Positions 1 to 8,147 of a stretch of 64,000 nt of DNA are shown piece after piece; position 1 is the first letter of the stretch; each line of letters starts with the position of its first letter. Source of the DNA: JAWLGJ01 sp041685145 (lineage in GTDB: Bacteria > Pseudomonadota > Alphaproteobacteria > Rhodospirillales > Magnetospirillaceae). Made by a program: the position numbers and the translations under genes. The notes beneath the pieces are model-generated. The model did no database searches. It saw nothing but the letters and a program-made list of their open reading frames with translations, and had not been told where the DNA came from. The stretch covers positions 1-64,000 of the forward strand of contig JAWLGJ010000003.1 of the NCBI GenBank assembly GCA_041685145.1, given 5' to 3'.

Positions 1-479
1 GTCGCCATGCCGGTGGACAGGATCAGCGGCTTGCCGGTGCGGGCCGCCGTCTCGATTAGCGGCACGTCGACGATCTCGAAGGAGGCGATCTTGTAGGCCG
101 GCGCCCCCAGGCCTTCCAGGAAATCGACGGCGGTGGGGTCGAAGGGGCTGCTGAACACCGTCAGTCCCAAGGCGCGCCCCTTGGCGAACAGCGCCTCGTG
201 CCATTCCCAGGGGGTGTGCGCCTCCTGGTACAACTCGTACAGCCGCCGCCCCTGCCACAGGCCCTCCTCGATGACGAAGCCGGGGCCGTCGTGGTCGATG
301 GTGATGGTGTCGGCGGTGTAGGTTTGCAGCTTCACCGCGTCGGCACCGGCCTCCCGCGCCGCTTCCATCAGCGCCAGGGCGCGGTCGAGCCGGCCGTTGT
401 GGTTGCCGGACAACTCGGCGATCACATAGGGCGGCTGGTCCGGCCCGATGCGGCGGCCGTCGATTTCAAGATGGGTCAT
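1..479 (-). CDS. pseI: Pseudaminic acid synthase PseI (N-terminal part, cut by window edge)
   Basis: Condenses phosphoenolpyruvate with the 2,4-diacylamido-trideoxyhexose released by PseG to give pseudaminic acid in the cytoplasm. About 159 N-terminal residues are present; the rest lies beyond the left edge. The visible part has the NeuB/PseI barrel signatures ELSGNHNG, KLQTYTADTIT and FSSPFDPTAVDF. The PPYVIAELS start and the EEGLW segment are closer to PseI than to sialic acid synthase. The ATG at 477-479 overlaps the TGA of the upstream formyltransferase (ATGA). It is the last visible gene of the pse operon. Legionaminic acid synthase is the main alternative but less likely given pseB, pseC and pseG. 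Confidence 0.9.
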   Translation of the reverse strand, partial: MTHLEIDGRRIGPDQPPYVIAELSGNHNGRLDRALALMEAAREAGADAVKLQTYTADTITIDHDGPGFVIEEGLWQGRRLYELYQEAHTPWEWHEALFAKGRALGLTVFSSPFDPTAVDFLEGLGAPAYKIASFEIVDVPLIETAARTGKPLILSTGMA

Positions 480-1072
480 TGCCGATCCCCGCGCAGCCCG
501 TGGTCGCGGCCGTGGCGTTCCAGCACGGCCACGGGAGTATCCCATCCCCGCGCCAGCAGGTGAAGGAAAGGCTCCTTGTCGCGGGCGCGGTGGATGGTGC
601 CGCCGGCGGGCTGGCGCCGACGCTCGGCCCGTCCGGTGCGCAGCCCCGGCCAGGTTTCGGCGAACAGCCCCACCACCGCGCGTTGCAGCACGTCATAGCT
701 TCCGGCCAGGGTCTCGCCACCGTCGAAGGTGATCTCGCGCTGGGCGATGATATCGCCGGTGTCGACGCCGGCGTCGATGTGGTGAACGGTGACTCCCTTG
801 GGCGTGCCTTCCAGGAAGCTCCAGAAATTGGGGTCGGCGCCGCGATTCCAGGGCAGCAGCGAAATATGCAGGTTGACGAAGCGGTCCGGGCGCAGGGCCA
901 GCACCTCGGGCGGCAGGATGTGCCTATAACCGTGCGAAATGATCCAGTCCGGCGCCAGGGCGCGCAGCAGCGGCGGCGTCAAACGCTCGGTGCGGACGAC
1001 GGTCTCGTCGCCGCCCTCGGCAACGATGGCCCGCACGGCCTCGGGGTAGGGCGAGAGGATCAGCACCCTCAT
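476..1072 (-). CDS. Formyltransferase-family protein in the pse operon
   Basis: This 198-residue protein has the formyl-tetrahydrofolate-dependent transferase fold of the methionyl-tRNA and UDP-sugar formyltransferases. The catalytic triad is visible: Asn67 and His69 in VNLHISLLPWNRG, and Asp104 in the AGVDTGDI motif. It is much shorter than Fmt (about 310 residues) and lacks the C-terminal tRNA-binding domain, so a sugar amine is the likelier substrate. It lies between pseG and pseI with 4-bp overlaps on both sides, and no PseH-like GNAT protein is seen in the visible operon. I infer that it formylates the 4-amino group of the PseC product, which becomes N7 of pseudaminic acid. The ATG at 1070-1072 is fixed by the overlap with the pseG stop. 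Confidence 0.82.
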   Translation of the reverse strand: MRVLILSPYPEAVRAIVAEGGDETVVRTERLTPPLLRALAPDWIISHGYRHILPPEVLALRPDRFVNLHISLLPWNRGADPNFWSFLEGTPKGVTVHHIDAGVDTGDIIAQREITFDGGETLAGSYDVLQRAVVGLFAETWPGLRTGRAERRRQPAGGTIHRARDKEPFLHLLARGWDTPVAVLERHGRDHGLRGDRQ

Positions 1073-2064
1073 GCCGTGACCGCCTCGACCACGCGCCCGG
1101 CGCCGTTGCCGTCGCAGACGGCGGCGGCGCGTTCCGCCATCTCGCGGCGCGGCCGCGACGGCCGCAGCGCCGCGACGGCGTCGGCGAGGGCGGCGGTGTC
1201 CACGGCTCCGGCGCGGCCGGCGACGTCGGCGGCCCCGGCGGCGGCAAGGGCGCGGGCGATGGGTTCCTGGTTGTCGGCCAGCACCAGCATCACACTCGGC
1301 AGCCCCAGGCAGCAGCGCTCCCAGGCGGACCCGCCGGCCGCGCCGATGGCGAGGTCGGCGACGGCCGTCAGCGCCGCCATGTCCTCGACGCCGGTGTGCA
1401 CGCGCGCGCCGGGCATGGCGGCGGCCTGCGCGCGCACCGCCTCCAGGTGCGGGGCCTTCGGCCCCAGCACCACCTCGATCGCCGTCTCTTCCATGCCCAG
1501 GCGCGCCAGGGCCGCCAGCGCCACGCCGGTGGCGTTGTCGGGATCGGTGCCGCCTAAGGCGACGAGGACGCGACGAAGGGTAGGCTCCTTCCGCCGCCGC
1601 GCCAGCGCCGCCGGGCGCGCCGCCGCGAATTGCGGGCGCAGCAGGGCCCAATGGGGCCCCAGGAGCAGCCGGCAGTCGGGCGGGACGAGGCCGGCATACT
1701 CCCCCGCTTCCCGCCCCAGATTCTGGTTGAGCAGCAGGTCGGCGTCGTGGCGGCCCTCGGCGAGGTCGTCGATGACCAGGATGCGACCCGCGCGCCGCCG
1801 CGCCCCGCCCTCATAGGCGGCGCCGAGGCCGTAGTGATCGACCACCAGCAACTCGCCGGGCGGCAGGTCGCCGGGGGCGTCGGGGTCGGCCGGGTGCATG
1901 ATGCGGTGACGGCGCAGCGCCGGCACCGTTGCCACCGTCTCCGGCGTGCAGACGAAGATACACCGCCAGCCCCGGCCCGCCAGGGCGTCGGCCAGGGTGA
2001 GGCAGCGCATGGCATGGCCGCTGCCCAGGCGGGGACCGGCGTCGGCGCGGAAGACGGCGCGCAT
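1069..2064 (-). CDS. pseG: UDP-2,4-diacylamido-trideoxy-altropyranose hydrolase PseG
   Basis: Removes UDP from the nucleotide-linked diacylamido sugar, step four of the pseudaminic acid pathway. The 331-residue protein opens with RADAGPRLGSGHAMRCL, placing the conserved catalytic-type His at residue 17 as in Campylobacter PseG. It has the two-domain GT-B-like layout with VALGGTDPDN in the middle and the C-terminal nucleotide-binding stretch GAAGGSAWERCCLGLPS. The start ATG at 2062-2064 overlaps the pseF stop by 4 bp, and its own stop overlaps the formyltransferase start. Length and motifs are normal for the family. Confidence 0.93.
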   Translation of the reverse strand: MRAVFRADAGPRLGSGHAMRCLTLADALAGRGWRCIFVCTPETVATVPALRRHRIMHPADPDAPGDLPPGELLVVDHYGLGAAYEGGARRRAGRILVIDDLAEGRHDADLLLNQNLGREAGEYAGLVPPDCRLLLGPHWALLRPQFAAARPAALARRRKEPTLRRVLVALGGTDPDNATGVALAALARLGMEETAIEVVLGPKAPHLEAVRAQAAAMPGARVHTGVEDMAALTAVADLAIGAAGGSAWERCCLGLPSVMLVLADNQEPIARALAAAGAADVAGRAGAVDTAALADAVAALRPSRPRREMAERAAAVCDGNGAGRVVEAVTA

Positions 2065-2816
2065 CACGTCTCCGCCCCGACGATTCGCGCCTCCCGTTCG
2101 CGGTCGCGCCGCGCCGCGTTGATGTCCGCCAGATGCGGATGCGCCGCAAGCGTCGCCAGCACCGCCGCCAGATCGGCCGTGACCGCCGGCGGCGGCAGCA
2201 GCGGCGCCAGGGCGCGGAACAGGGCCAGATCCTCGGGATGATCCAGGGTCAGGCGCAGGCGCGCGGCGTCGCCGCCGGGCCCGGTCAGGCAGGCGCGGCG
2301 GATGTCTGGGGCCGTGCGCAGCCAGGGGGTGACGTGCTCGCGCTGGTGGGGTTCGCGCGCCAGGCGGGCGGCCCGCTCCAGGGCGGCGGAGGTGAAGGCC
2401 TCGCAGTCCAGCCCGTGCGGCCAGGAGGGCGGCAGGTTGTTGCAGGCATAGTCGACGCCGCGCTCGCGCCGCAGCGCCAGCACCGCGCCGCACAGCGCCG
2501 GGTCGATCAGCGGGCAGTCGCTGGTCACGCGCATCACCTCGGTGGCCCCCACGGCGGCGGCGGCGCCACGGTAGCGTTCCAGGACATCCTCCCCCGGGCC
2601 GCGATGGACGACGGCGCCGCAGCGCGCCGCCTCGGCGGCGATGGCGCCGTCTTCCGGCGCGTCGGTGGTGGCGCAGACGACGGTGTCGATGCCGGGGATG
2701 GCGGCGCAGCGCTCCAGCACCCAGGACAGGACCGTGCGCCCCGCCAGATCCATCAGCACCTTGCCCGGCAGGCGGGTCGAGCCCATGCGCGCCTGGACGA
2801 CGACCGCCGCCGTCAC
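2064..2816 (-). CDS. pseF: Cytidylyltransferase of the SpsF/PseF type
   Basis: Predicted to activate pseudaminic acid with CTP, giving CMP-pseudaminic acid for the glycosyltransferase. The 250-residue protein has the nucleotidyltransferase start VVQARMGSTRLPGKVL and the metal-site segment MRVTSDCPLIDP, both typical of the SpsF family. That family often replaces canonical PseF in such operons, so the symbol is given by position as much as by sequence. The GTG start at 2814-2816 overlaps the pseC stop (GTGA), and its stop overlaps the pseG start. It sits between pseC and pseG, an order shared by several bacterial legionaminic and pseudaminic loci. Confidence 0.85.
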   Translation of the reverse strand: MTAAVVVQARMGSTRLPGKVLMDLAGRTVLSWVLERCAAIPGIDTVVCATTDAPEDGAIAAEAARCGAVVHRGPGEDVLERYRGAAAAVGATEVMRVTSDCPLIDPALCGAVLALRRERGVDYACNNLPPSWPHGLDCEAFTSAALERAARLAREPHQREHVTPWLRTAPDIRRACLTGPGGDAARLRLTLDHPEDLALFRALAPLLPPPAVTADLAAVLATLAAHPHLADINAARRDREREARIVGAET

Positions 2817-4021
2817 GGCGCGCCGCCGTTGACGGCCTCGGTCAGGGCCGCCACCACCCGGTCGACATCGGTGTCGGCCATGCGCGGGAACAGCGGCAGC
2901 GACAGGCAGCGGCGGTAATAGGCCGCCGCGCCCGGCAGCGGGGTGCCGTCGTGGCGCGGGCGATAGGCCGGGTGCATGTGCAGGGGCACATAATGCACCT
3001 GGGTGCCGATGTTGCGCTCGATCAGGTGGCGGACGACGCCGTCGCGGCCGAGGCCGGGGGCGTCGGTGTCGAGAAGGACGACGTACAGGTGCCAGGCCGG
3101 CACGCCGCCGTCGCGCCGGCCCAGCGGCCGCAGCCGTGGCGCCAGGGGGCGCAGCGCGCGGTCGTAAAGCGCCGCCAGATGCCGGCGCCGGGCGACGAAG
3201 CCGTCGAGCTTGGCGAACTGGCTCAGACCCAAGGCGCAGTGGATGTCGCTGGCGCGGTAGTTGAAGCCGACCTCCTGCACCTCGTAGTACCAGGGGTGGG
3301 GGTTGCCGTCCTCGTCGAAGGCATCGTCGGGGTGGCGGAACATCTCGCGGGCGCGCTCGATGCTGTGGGTGCGCAGGCGCCGCATCCGCCGCGCCAGCGC
3401 CGGGTCGTTGGTGGTCACGGCGCCGCCCTCGCCCATGGCGATGTTCTTGACGGGATGGAAGGAGAACACGGTCATCGCCGAATGCGCGCAGGCGCCGACG
3501 GGGCCCTCGGCGTCGACGCTGCCCAGCGCGTGGCAGGCGTCCTCGACCAGGGTCACGCCGGCCGGCTCCGCCACCGCCGCCAGCGCCGCCATGTCGGCGG
3601 GCTGGCCGTTCAGGTGCACGGGCAGCGCCACCCGCGGCCGCCCGCGCCGCCAGGCGCGGGCCAGCGCCTCGGCCAGGTGCTGGGGGCCCATCAGGCCGGT
3701 GTCGGGGTCGACATCGGCGAACACCACCTCGGCGCCCTCGTAACAGGCGCCGGCGGCGGTGGCCGAAAAGGTGATCGCCGGCACCACGGCAACATCCCCC
3801 GGGCGCAGGTCCAGGACGCGCATCGCTAGGTGCAGCGCGGCGGTGCCGCTTGAGCACACGACGGCGTCGGCGGCGGCCGTGCGTCCGGCCAGGGCGGCCT
3901 CGAAGCGGGCGGCGACCGGGCCGGTGGTCAGAAAGTCCCCCCGCAGCACCTCCGCCACCGCCGCGACGTCGTCCTCGTCGAGGCAATGGCGGCCGTAGGG
4001 AAGAAAGGGCGGCGGGCTCAT
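2813..4021 (-). CDS. pseC: UDP-4-amino-4,6-dideoxy-N-acetyl-altrosamine transaminase PseC
   Basis: A PLP-dependent aminotransferase of the DegT/DnrJ/EryC1 family that transfers an amino group from glutamate to the 4-keto sugar made by PseB. The 402-residue protein shows SSGTAALHLAM (phosphate-binding turn), VEDACHALGS (Asp161, cofactor ring nitrogen) and SFHPVKNIAMGEGG with the Schiff-base Lys192. The start ATG at 4019-4021 is set by a 4-bp overlap with the pseB stop. It begins MSPPPFLPYGRHCLDEDDV, close to the normal PseC N-terminus. Confidence 0.95.
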   Translation of the reverse strand: MSPPPFLPYGRHCLDEDDVAAVAEVLRGDFLTTGPVAARFEAALAGRTAAADAVVCSSGTAALHLAMRVLDLRPGDVAVVPAITFSATAAGACYEGAEVVFADVDPDTGLMGPQHLAEALARAWRRGRPRVALPVHLNGQPADMAALAAVAEPAGVTLVEDACHALGSVDAEGPVGACAHSAMTVFSFHPVKNIAMGEGGAVTTNDPALARRMRRLRTHSIERAREMFRHPDDAFDEDGNPHPWYYEVQEVGFNYRASDIHCALGLSQFAKLDGFVARRRHLAALYDRALRPLAPRLRPLGRRDGGVPAWHLYVVLLDTDAPGLGRDGVVRHLIERNIGTQVHYVPLHMHPAYRPRHDGTPLPGAAAYYRRCLSLPLFPRMADTDVDRVVAALTEAVNGGAP

Positions 4022-5058
4022 GCCGGGCAGGGGCGCTTGTCGTGGAGCAGGTCGCGCATGTCGTCGACCCCCAGCCACTCGTCATTGAGATCTGATGAAT
4101 AGCGGAAGTTCTCGCTAACCGGCCGGCCGCCGTCGTCGACAAGGCAGTCGCGTCGCCAGAAGGTGAATTCCGGTTGGATGACGTAGCGATCGCCCAGTTC
4201 CACCGTGTTGCGGGCGTCGTCCTCGGGCACCATGACCTCGTGCAGCTTTTCGCCCGGGCGGATGCCGACGATGCGGTGCGGCAGATCGGCGGCCATGCAG
4301 CGCGCCAGGTCGGTGATCGTCATGCTGGGGATCTTGGGCACGAAAATCTCGCCGCCGCGCATCATGCCCAGGCAGGACAGCACGAAATCGACGCCCTGCT
4401 GCAGGGTGATCCAGAAGCGGGTCATACGCGGGTCGGTGATGGGCAGGTGGTCCGTGCCCTCGCGGATCAGTTCGCGGAAGAACGGCACGACGCTGCCGCG
4501 CGAGCCGACGACATTGCCGTAGCGCACCACCGAAAACCGCGGCCCGCTCGCCCCGACGACATTGTTGGCGGCGACGAATATCTTGTCGGAGGCGAGCTTG
4601 CTGGCGCCGTAGAGGTTGATGGGGTTGGCGGCCTTGTCGGTCGACAGCGCGATCACCCGACGCACCCCGGCGCGCATCGCCGCCTGGACCACGTTCTCGG
4701 CGCCGATGACATTGGTGCGGATGCACTCCATCGGGTTGTATTCCGCCGCCGGCACCTGCTTGAGGGCGGCGGTGTGCACGACGACGTCGACATTGCGCAT
4801 GGCCATTTCCAGGCGCTGGGCGTCGCGCACGTCGCCGATGAAATAGCGCAGTTCCGGATGCTGGCGTTCGTTGTACACCCGCGCCATCTCGAACTGTTTG
4901 AGTTCGTCGCGGGAGAAAATGATCAGCCGCCGCACCCGATAGCGTTCGAGGACGGTGCTGACGAACCGCTGCCCAAACGAGCCGGTGCCGCCGGTAACGA
5001 GCACCGACAGTCCGTCGAGATCGATCTGGTTGGTGTCGAACGCGCGCAGGATGGTCAT
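4018..5058 (-). CDS. pseB: UDP-GlcNAc 4,6-dehydratase (inverting) PseB
   Basis: First enzyme of the pathway: dehydrates UDP-GlcNAc at C4-C6 and inverts C5. It is an extended short-chain dehydrogenase of 346 residues with the NADP-binding motif TGGTGSFG at residues 22-29. The catalytic group is Asp141-Lys142 in STDKAANP plus Tyr150 and Lys154 (YGASK). These match the Asp-Lys-Tyr set of the inverting PseB/FlaA1 type, in contrast to the retaining PglF type. The ATG at 5056-5058 follows an AGGTGA ribosome-binding site. It heads the 4-bp-overlapping gene chain, about 100 bp downstream of the flagellin-like gene on the same strand. Confidence 0.95.
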   Translation of the reverse strand: MTILRAFDTNQIDLDGLSVLVTGGTGSFGQRFVSTVLERYRVRRLIIFSRDELKQFEMARVYNERQHPELRYFIGDVRDAQRLEMAMRNVDVVVHTAALKQVPAAEYNPMECIRTNVIGAENVVQAAMRAGVRRVIALSTDKAANPINLYGASKLASDKIFVAANNVVGASGPRFSVVRYGNVVGSRGSVVPFFRELIREGTDHLPITDPRMTRFWITLQQGVDFVLSCLGMMRGGEIFVPKIPSMTITDLARCMAADLPHRIVGIRPGEKLHEVMVPEDDARNTVELGDRYVIQPEFTFWRRDCLVDDGGRPVSENFRYSSDLNDEWLGVDDMRDLLHDKRPCPA

Positions 5059-5155
5059 GGCGTCACCTCGCCTTCTGCCGGGGCGGGCGCCCGGCGACCC
5101 AACTGGTATACGCCAAAAGTGAGAGCAACGTGAAGACGCAGCGCGGCGCGCCGGC

Positions 5156-6205
5156 CTAGAAGAATGACTTGTGGCTGTTGGAGAGGGTGCCGAATAGGGA
5201 CGGCTTTTCCGTGCCCGGCATCGGCGTCAGGAACATGCGCTCGATGTATTCCAGGCTGGTGTTGGCGCTGACGGCGAAGGCGCGTTCGCTCATTTCCTGG
5301 CGGGTCTGGATGGCCTTGATCGCCGCGGCGCGTGCGTCGAGTTCCTCTGTCTGCAGCTTCTGATGGCGGTCGCTGAGATCCTTCATCTGGCTGTCGAGGG
5401 AATTGACGCCCCCCGTCAGCAGCGCCTCGGCCTGGCGCAGGTCGCGTTCGACATTGCCGAGGCGCTTCATCGCCGCGGAGACGTCGTCCATCGCCTCCTG
5501 GCGGTCGTCGGCGGTGGCGAAGTTGTTGTAGAGCCAGGGGCTGAGCACGCCGCCGCCGCCGCGGCGCAGGGTGCCGGTGTAGGTGTCGGTGCCGTCGGTG
5601 AAGGTGACCGAGTCGCCGTCGCGTTCGATCAGGGTCAGGTCCGCCATCTGCAGATTGACCCCGCCGCCGGAGAGGGTGTCGGCGGAATGGTCGGCGGTCA
5701 GCAATTGGCCGCTGTCGAGGGTGATCGACCAGTCGTTGCCGATGTAGCGGGCGCTGACCGCGACGTCCATCTTGCCGACGCCGACAAGGCGGGTGTCCTC
5801 GCGCCAGCGGCCGTTGCCCATGCGGCCGACAAGGTTGTCGGCGTCCAGCACACGGCTGCCGGCCTGGCTGTTCAGGTAGATGAACTTGCTCTTGAAGCCC
5901 GCGACCGAGCCTTCGTCGGCGAGGCTGCGCAGTTCGGCCAAGGGCTCGCGGACATTGGCGATGCGGTCGAGCGAGCCGGAGACGGCGGCCACGTTGTCGG
6001 CGATGTCGGTCTTGCGCTTGAACAGGCGCTCGATCTCCTGCTCCATCGGCCGCAGCGACGAACCATCGTAGCGATCGCGCACGACATCGATCTCGCGCAT
6101 CATGTTCTCGACCATGCGCTGCTTCATCACCGCGTGGGTGAAGCGCAGGCTCGCGTCGTAGGACAGGAACTGCGTCGTCGCCAGGCCGCTGGGTTTGAAA
6201 ACCAT
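5156..6205 (-). CDS. Flagellin-like coiled-coil protein of unknown function
   Basis: I do not recognise this 349-residue protein by family. It has no signal peptide, no membrane segment and no cysteine. Its layout resembles flagellin or hook-associated proteins. Residues 1-110 are helical and heptad-like (EIDVVRDRYD, EQEIERLFKRK, NVREPLAELRSLAD). The middle, about 150-230, is Gly/Asp/Thr-rich and beta-like (DGDSVTFTDGTDTYTGTLRR). The last 120 residues are again helical (SANTSLEYIERMFL). The canonical N-terminal and C-terminal flagellin D0 motifs are not evident. It lies just upstream of pseB on the same strand, so it may be the glycosylated target or an export partner. The ATG at 6203-6205 is preferred; a GTG at 6229 would add eight residues. 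Confidence 0.6.
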   Translation of the reverse strand: MVFKPSGLATTQFLSYDASLRFTHAVMKQRMVENMMREIDVVRDRYDGSSLRPMEQEIERLFKRKTDIADNVAAVSGSLDRIANVREPLAELRSLADEGSVAGFKSKFIYLNSQAGSRVLDADNLVGRMGNGRWREDTRLVGVGKMDVAVSARYIGNDWSITLDSGQLLTADHSADTLSGGGVNLQMADLTLIERDGDSVTFTDGTDTYTGTLRRGGGGVLSPWLYNNFATADDRQEAMDDVSAAMKRLGNVERDLRQAEALLTGGVNSLDSQMKDLSDRHQKLQTEELDARAAAIKAIQTRQEMSERAFAVSANTSLEYIERMFLTPMPGTEKPSLFGTLSNSHKSFF

Positions 6206-6300
6206 CTCGTTACCGCGTTCGGGGTACACGAAGCCGAATTCAGTTTACGCCGCTTTGCCAAGCAACGCCAGCGTGCGGTGCAAGGCGTCCCGCTAGCGGC

Positions 6301-6329
6301 TTGCGTCGCGGAAACGCTTGTGGCAATGT
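6301..6329 (+). promoter_or_regulatory. Possible promoter for tRNA-Thr
   Basis: A TTGCGT hexamer (6301-6306) and CAATGT (6324-6329) are 17 bp apart and end 20 bp before the tRNA. Neither hexamer is close to consensus, so this is a weak call. Confidence 0.3.
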
Positions 6330-6349
6330 GCGCGCCTTCTCGCGGTCGG

Positions 6350-6424
<75 letters not shown>

Positions 6425-6437
6425 TTTTCCCTGGTGT

Positions 6438-7274
6438 TCACAAACCGTACCGGCTCCACAAGGCCCGCTCGTGCGCGGCGGCCAGCAGTTCGTCGGCCCA
6501 GCCGCCGGGGCCGTGCGAGGCCAGACCCAGCTTGCGGCGCAGCCAGCGCCGCTGCGTTGTGACCGGGCGCAGGCGCACCTTGTCGCCGAAGCGTTCGCGC
6601 ATCACCGCGCGCATCTCGCCGATGCCGTCGATCAGGCCCAGGGCGGCGGCCTGGCGGCCGGCCCAGATGTCGCCGTTGAACAACTCCGCCTCGGGCGCCT
6701 TCAGCTTGTCGCCGCGCCGCGCCCGCACGAAGTCCTGGAACGCCTGGTGGATGTCGGTCTGGATGGCGTCCAGGCGCTCGACGTCGCGGGGGTTCTCGGG
6801 CCGGAAGGGGTCCAGCATCGCCTTGCGCTCGCCCTTGGCGTGGAGGCGGCGCTCGACGCCGATGCGCTCCAGCAGGCCGTGAAAACCGAAGCCGGCCGAG
6901 ACGACGCCGATGGAGCCGAGGATCGAGCTGTCGTCGGCAAAGATCTCGTCCGCCGCCAGGGCCAGCCAGTAGCCGCCCGAGGCGGCGACGTCCTCGGCGA
7001 AGGCGATCACCGGCACCTCGCGTTCTGCGGCGCGCTGGCGAATCCGCGCCGCGATCAAGGACGCCTGCACCGGCGCCCCGCCCGGCGAGTTCACGGCCAG
7101 CGCCACCGCCGCCAGCCGGCGCGGCGCGAAGGCCCGCTCGATGGCGGGCGCCGTTGCCGCCAGCGTCAGCCCGCCGCGCATGGGGCCGAATTGCCCGATG
7201 ACACCGGCGAGCCGGATGACGGTGACCAGCGGCGGCGGGTTGCGGAAACGCTCCAGAGCTTGCCAGCGCGGCAT
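6438..7274 (-). CDS. S49-family signal-peptide-peptidase-like serine protease (SohB/SppA type)
   Basis: A 278-residue Ser-Lys protease of the ClpP/crotonase fold, expected to cleave remnant signal peptides or membrane proteins near the inner membrane. The nucleophile is Ser99 in VAASGGYW and the general base is probably Lys151 in AKGERKAML; NSPGGAPV provides the oxyanion strand. It lacks the N-terminal membrane anchor of E. coli SohB and is the short single-domain form. The ATG at 7272-7274 follows GGAGGTG at a good distance; an upstream reading into the methyltransferase gene is possible but lacks a site. Its start region overlaps the end of the upstream methyltransferase gene, so the two are probably cotranscribed. 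Confidence 0.9.
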   Translation of the reverse strand: MPRWQALERFRNPPPLVTVIRLAGVIGQFGPMRGGLTLAATAPAIERAFAPRRLAAVALAVNSPGGAPVQASLIAARIRQRAAEREVPVIAFAEDVAASGGYWLALAADEIFADDSSILGSIGVVSAGFGFHGLLERIGVERRLHAKGERKAMLDPFRPENPRDVERLDAIQTDIHQAFQDFVRARRGDKLKAPEAELFNGDIWAGRQAAALGLIDGIGEMRAVMRERFGDKVRLRPVTTQRRWLRRKLGLASHGPGGWADELLAAAHERALWSRYGL

Positions 7275-7296
7275 GTCGTCCACCTCCAGCGGTTGT

Positions 7297-8034
7297 TCAT
7301 TCCAGCCCGGCGCCGCGGCGCAACACCGCCTCGGCGACGCGGGTGTAGGCACCGTCCTCCTCGTGCAGCACCAAGCCCGGCACCAGCGCCAGCGGCGTCG
7401 CCACGCCCTTGCGCGCCCGCACCAGCAGGCGCTTGGCGGGCCGGTCGGCCTTGGGCCACAGCGGCAGGATGGTGACGTCGCCGACGCGCCCGCGCAGCGC
7501 CGCCAGCAGATCGTCGAGCCGGTCGGCGCGGTGGATCACCGTCAGCGTGCCCTTGGCGCGCAGCATGTTGACGCAGAACCGCATCCAGGCGTCGAGGTCG
7601 ACGCCGTGCTCGACATGCGCCCGCGCCTTGGCGGCCTCGGGCGGGGGCAGGGCGTTCGCCGCCGCCAGATGCGGCGGGTTGGTCATGACATGGTGAAAGC
7701 TGCCCGGCGCCAGGCGTGGCGGCGGCGCCAGCAGATCGCCGGTCAGCATCTCCACCCGCCCGTCGCAGCCGTTCCGCTGCACGTTGCCGCGCGCCAGTTC
7801 GGCCATGTCGGGCTGCACTTCCAGGCCCACCACCCGGCAGCCCGGCACCCGTGCCGCCAGGCACAGGGCCGCCGCGCCGGTGCCGGCGCCGACATCCAGC
7901 ACGCGCTCGCCCTCGCGCGCCGGTACCGCCGCCGCGAGGAACACCGGGTCGATGGCGGCGCGATAGCCGCCGGCCGGCTGGCGTAGCCGCACCCGCCCGT
8001 CCAGAAGGCCGTCCTCGGTCGTGCGCTGGGGCAT
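7297..8034 (-). CDS. tRNA1(Val) (adenine-N6)-methyltransferase-like protein (TrmN6 family)
   Basis: A class I SAM-dependent methyltransferase of 245 residues. Motif I is VLDVGAGTG (residues 45-53) and the N6-adenine or N5-glutamine signature is NPPH (119-122). The segment GGYRAAIDPVFLAAAV before motif I is typical of the TrmN6/YfiC group, which methylates A37 of tRNA1(Val). Substrate specificity is inferred from family resemblance. The ATG at 8032-8034 is preceded by AAGGAAAG. It is divergent from the polyprenyl synthase gene, with about 110 bp of shared upstream DNA. Confidence 0.83.
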   Translation of the reverse strand: MPQRTTEDGLLDGRVRLRQPAGGYRAAIDPVFLAAAVPAREGERVLDVGAGTGAAALCLAARVPGCRVVGLEVQPDMAELARGNVQRNGCDGRVEMLTGDLLAPPPRLAPGSFHHVMTNPPHLAAANALPPPEAAKARAHVEHGVDLDAWMRFCVNMLRAKGTLTVIHRADRLDDLLAALRGRVGDVTILPLWPKADRPAKRLLVRARKGVATPLALVPGLVLHEEDGAYTRVAEAVLRRGAGLE

Positions 8035-8147
8035 CTTTCCTTGTGCCACCCGTAAAGCTGTGGCTATTTTTCGGAGAACCAGTTGTAGCCGCGCCCACGG
8101 CGTGGCGGCAACAGGGACTCCGTGCACGGCCAATCGAGGAACCCGTG

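Noticed and set aside
5059..5155. Terminator between the flagellin-like gene and pseB
   Set aside because: GC-rich partial hairpins exist but none has a long perfect stem or a T run on the minus strand, so read-through into pseB cannot be excluded.
6206..6349. Sigma-54 or FliA promoter upstream of the flagellin-like gene
   Set aside because: No GG-N10-GC pair of correct spacing in TGGC/TTGC context and no TAAA-N15-GCCGATAA match was found.
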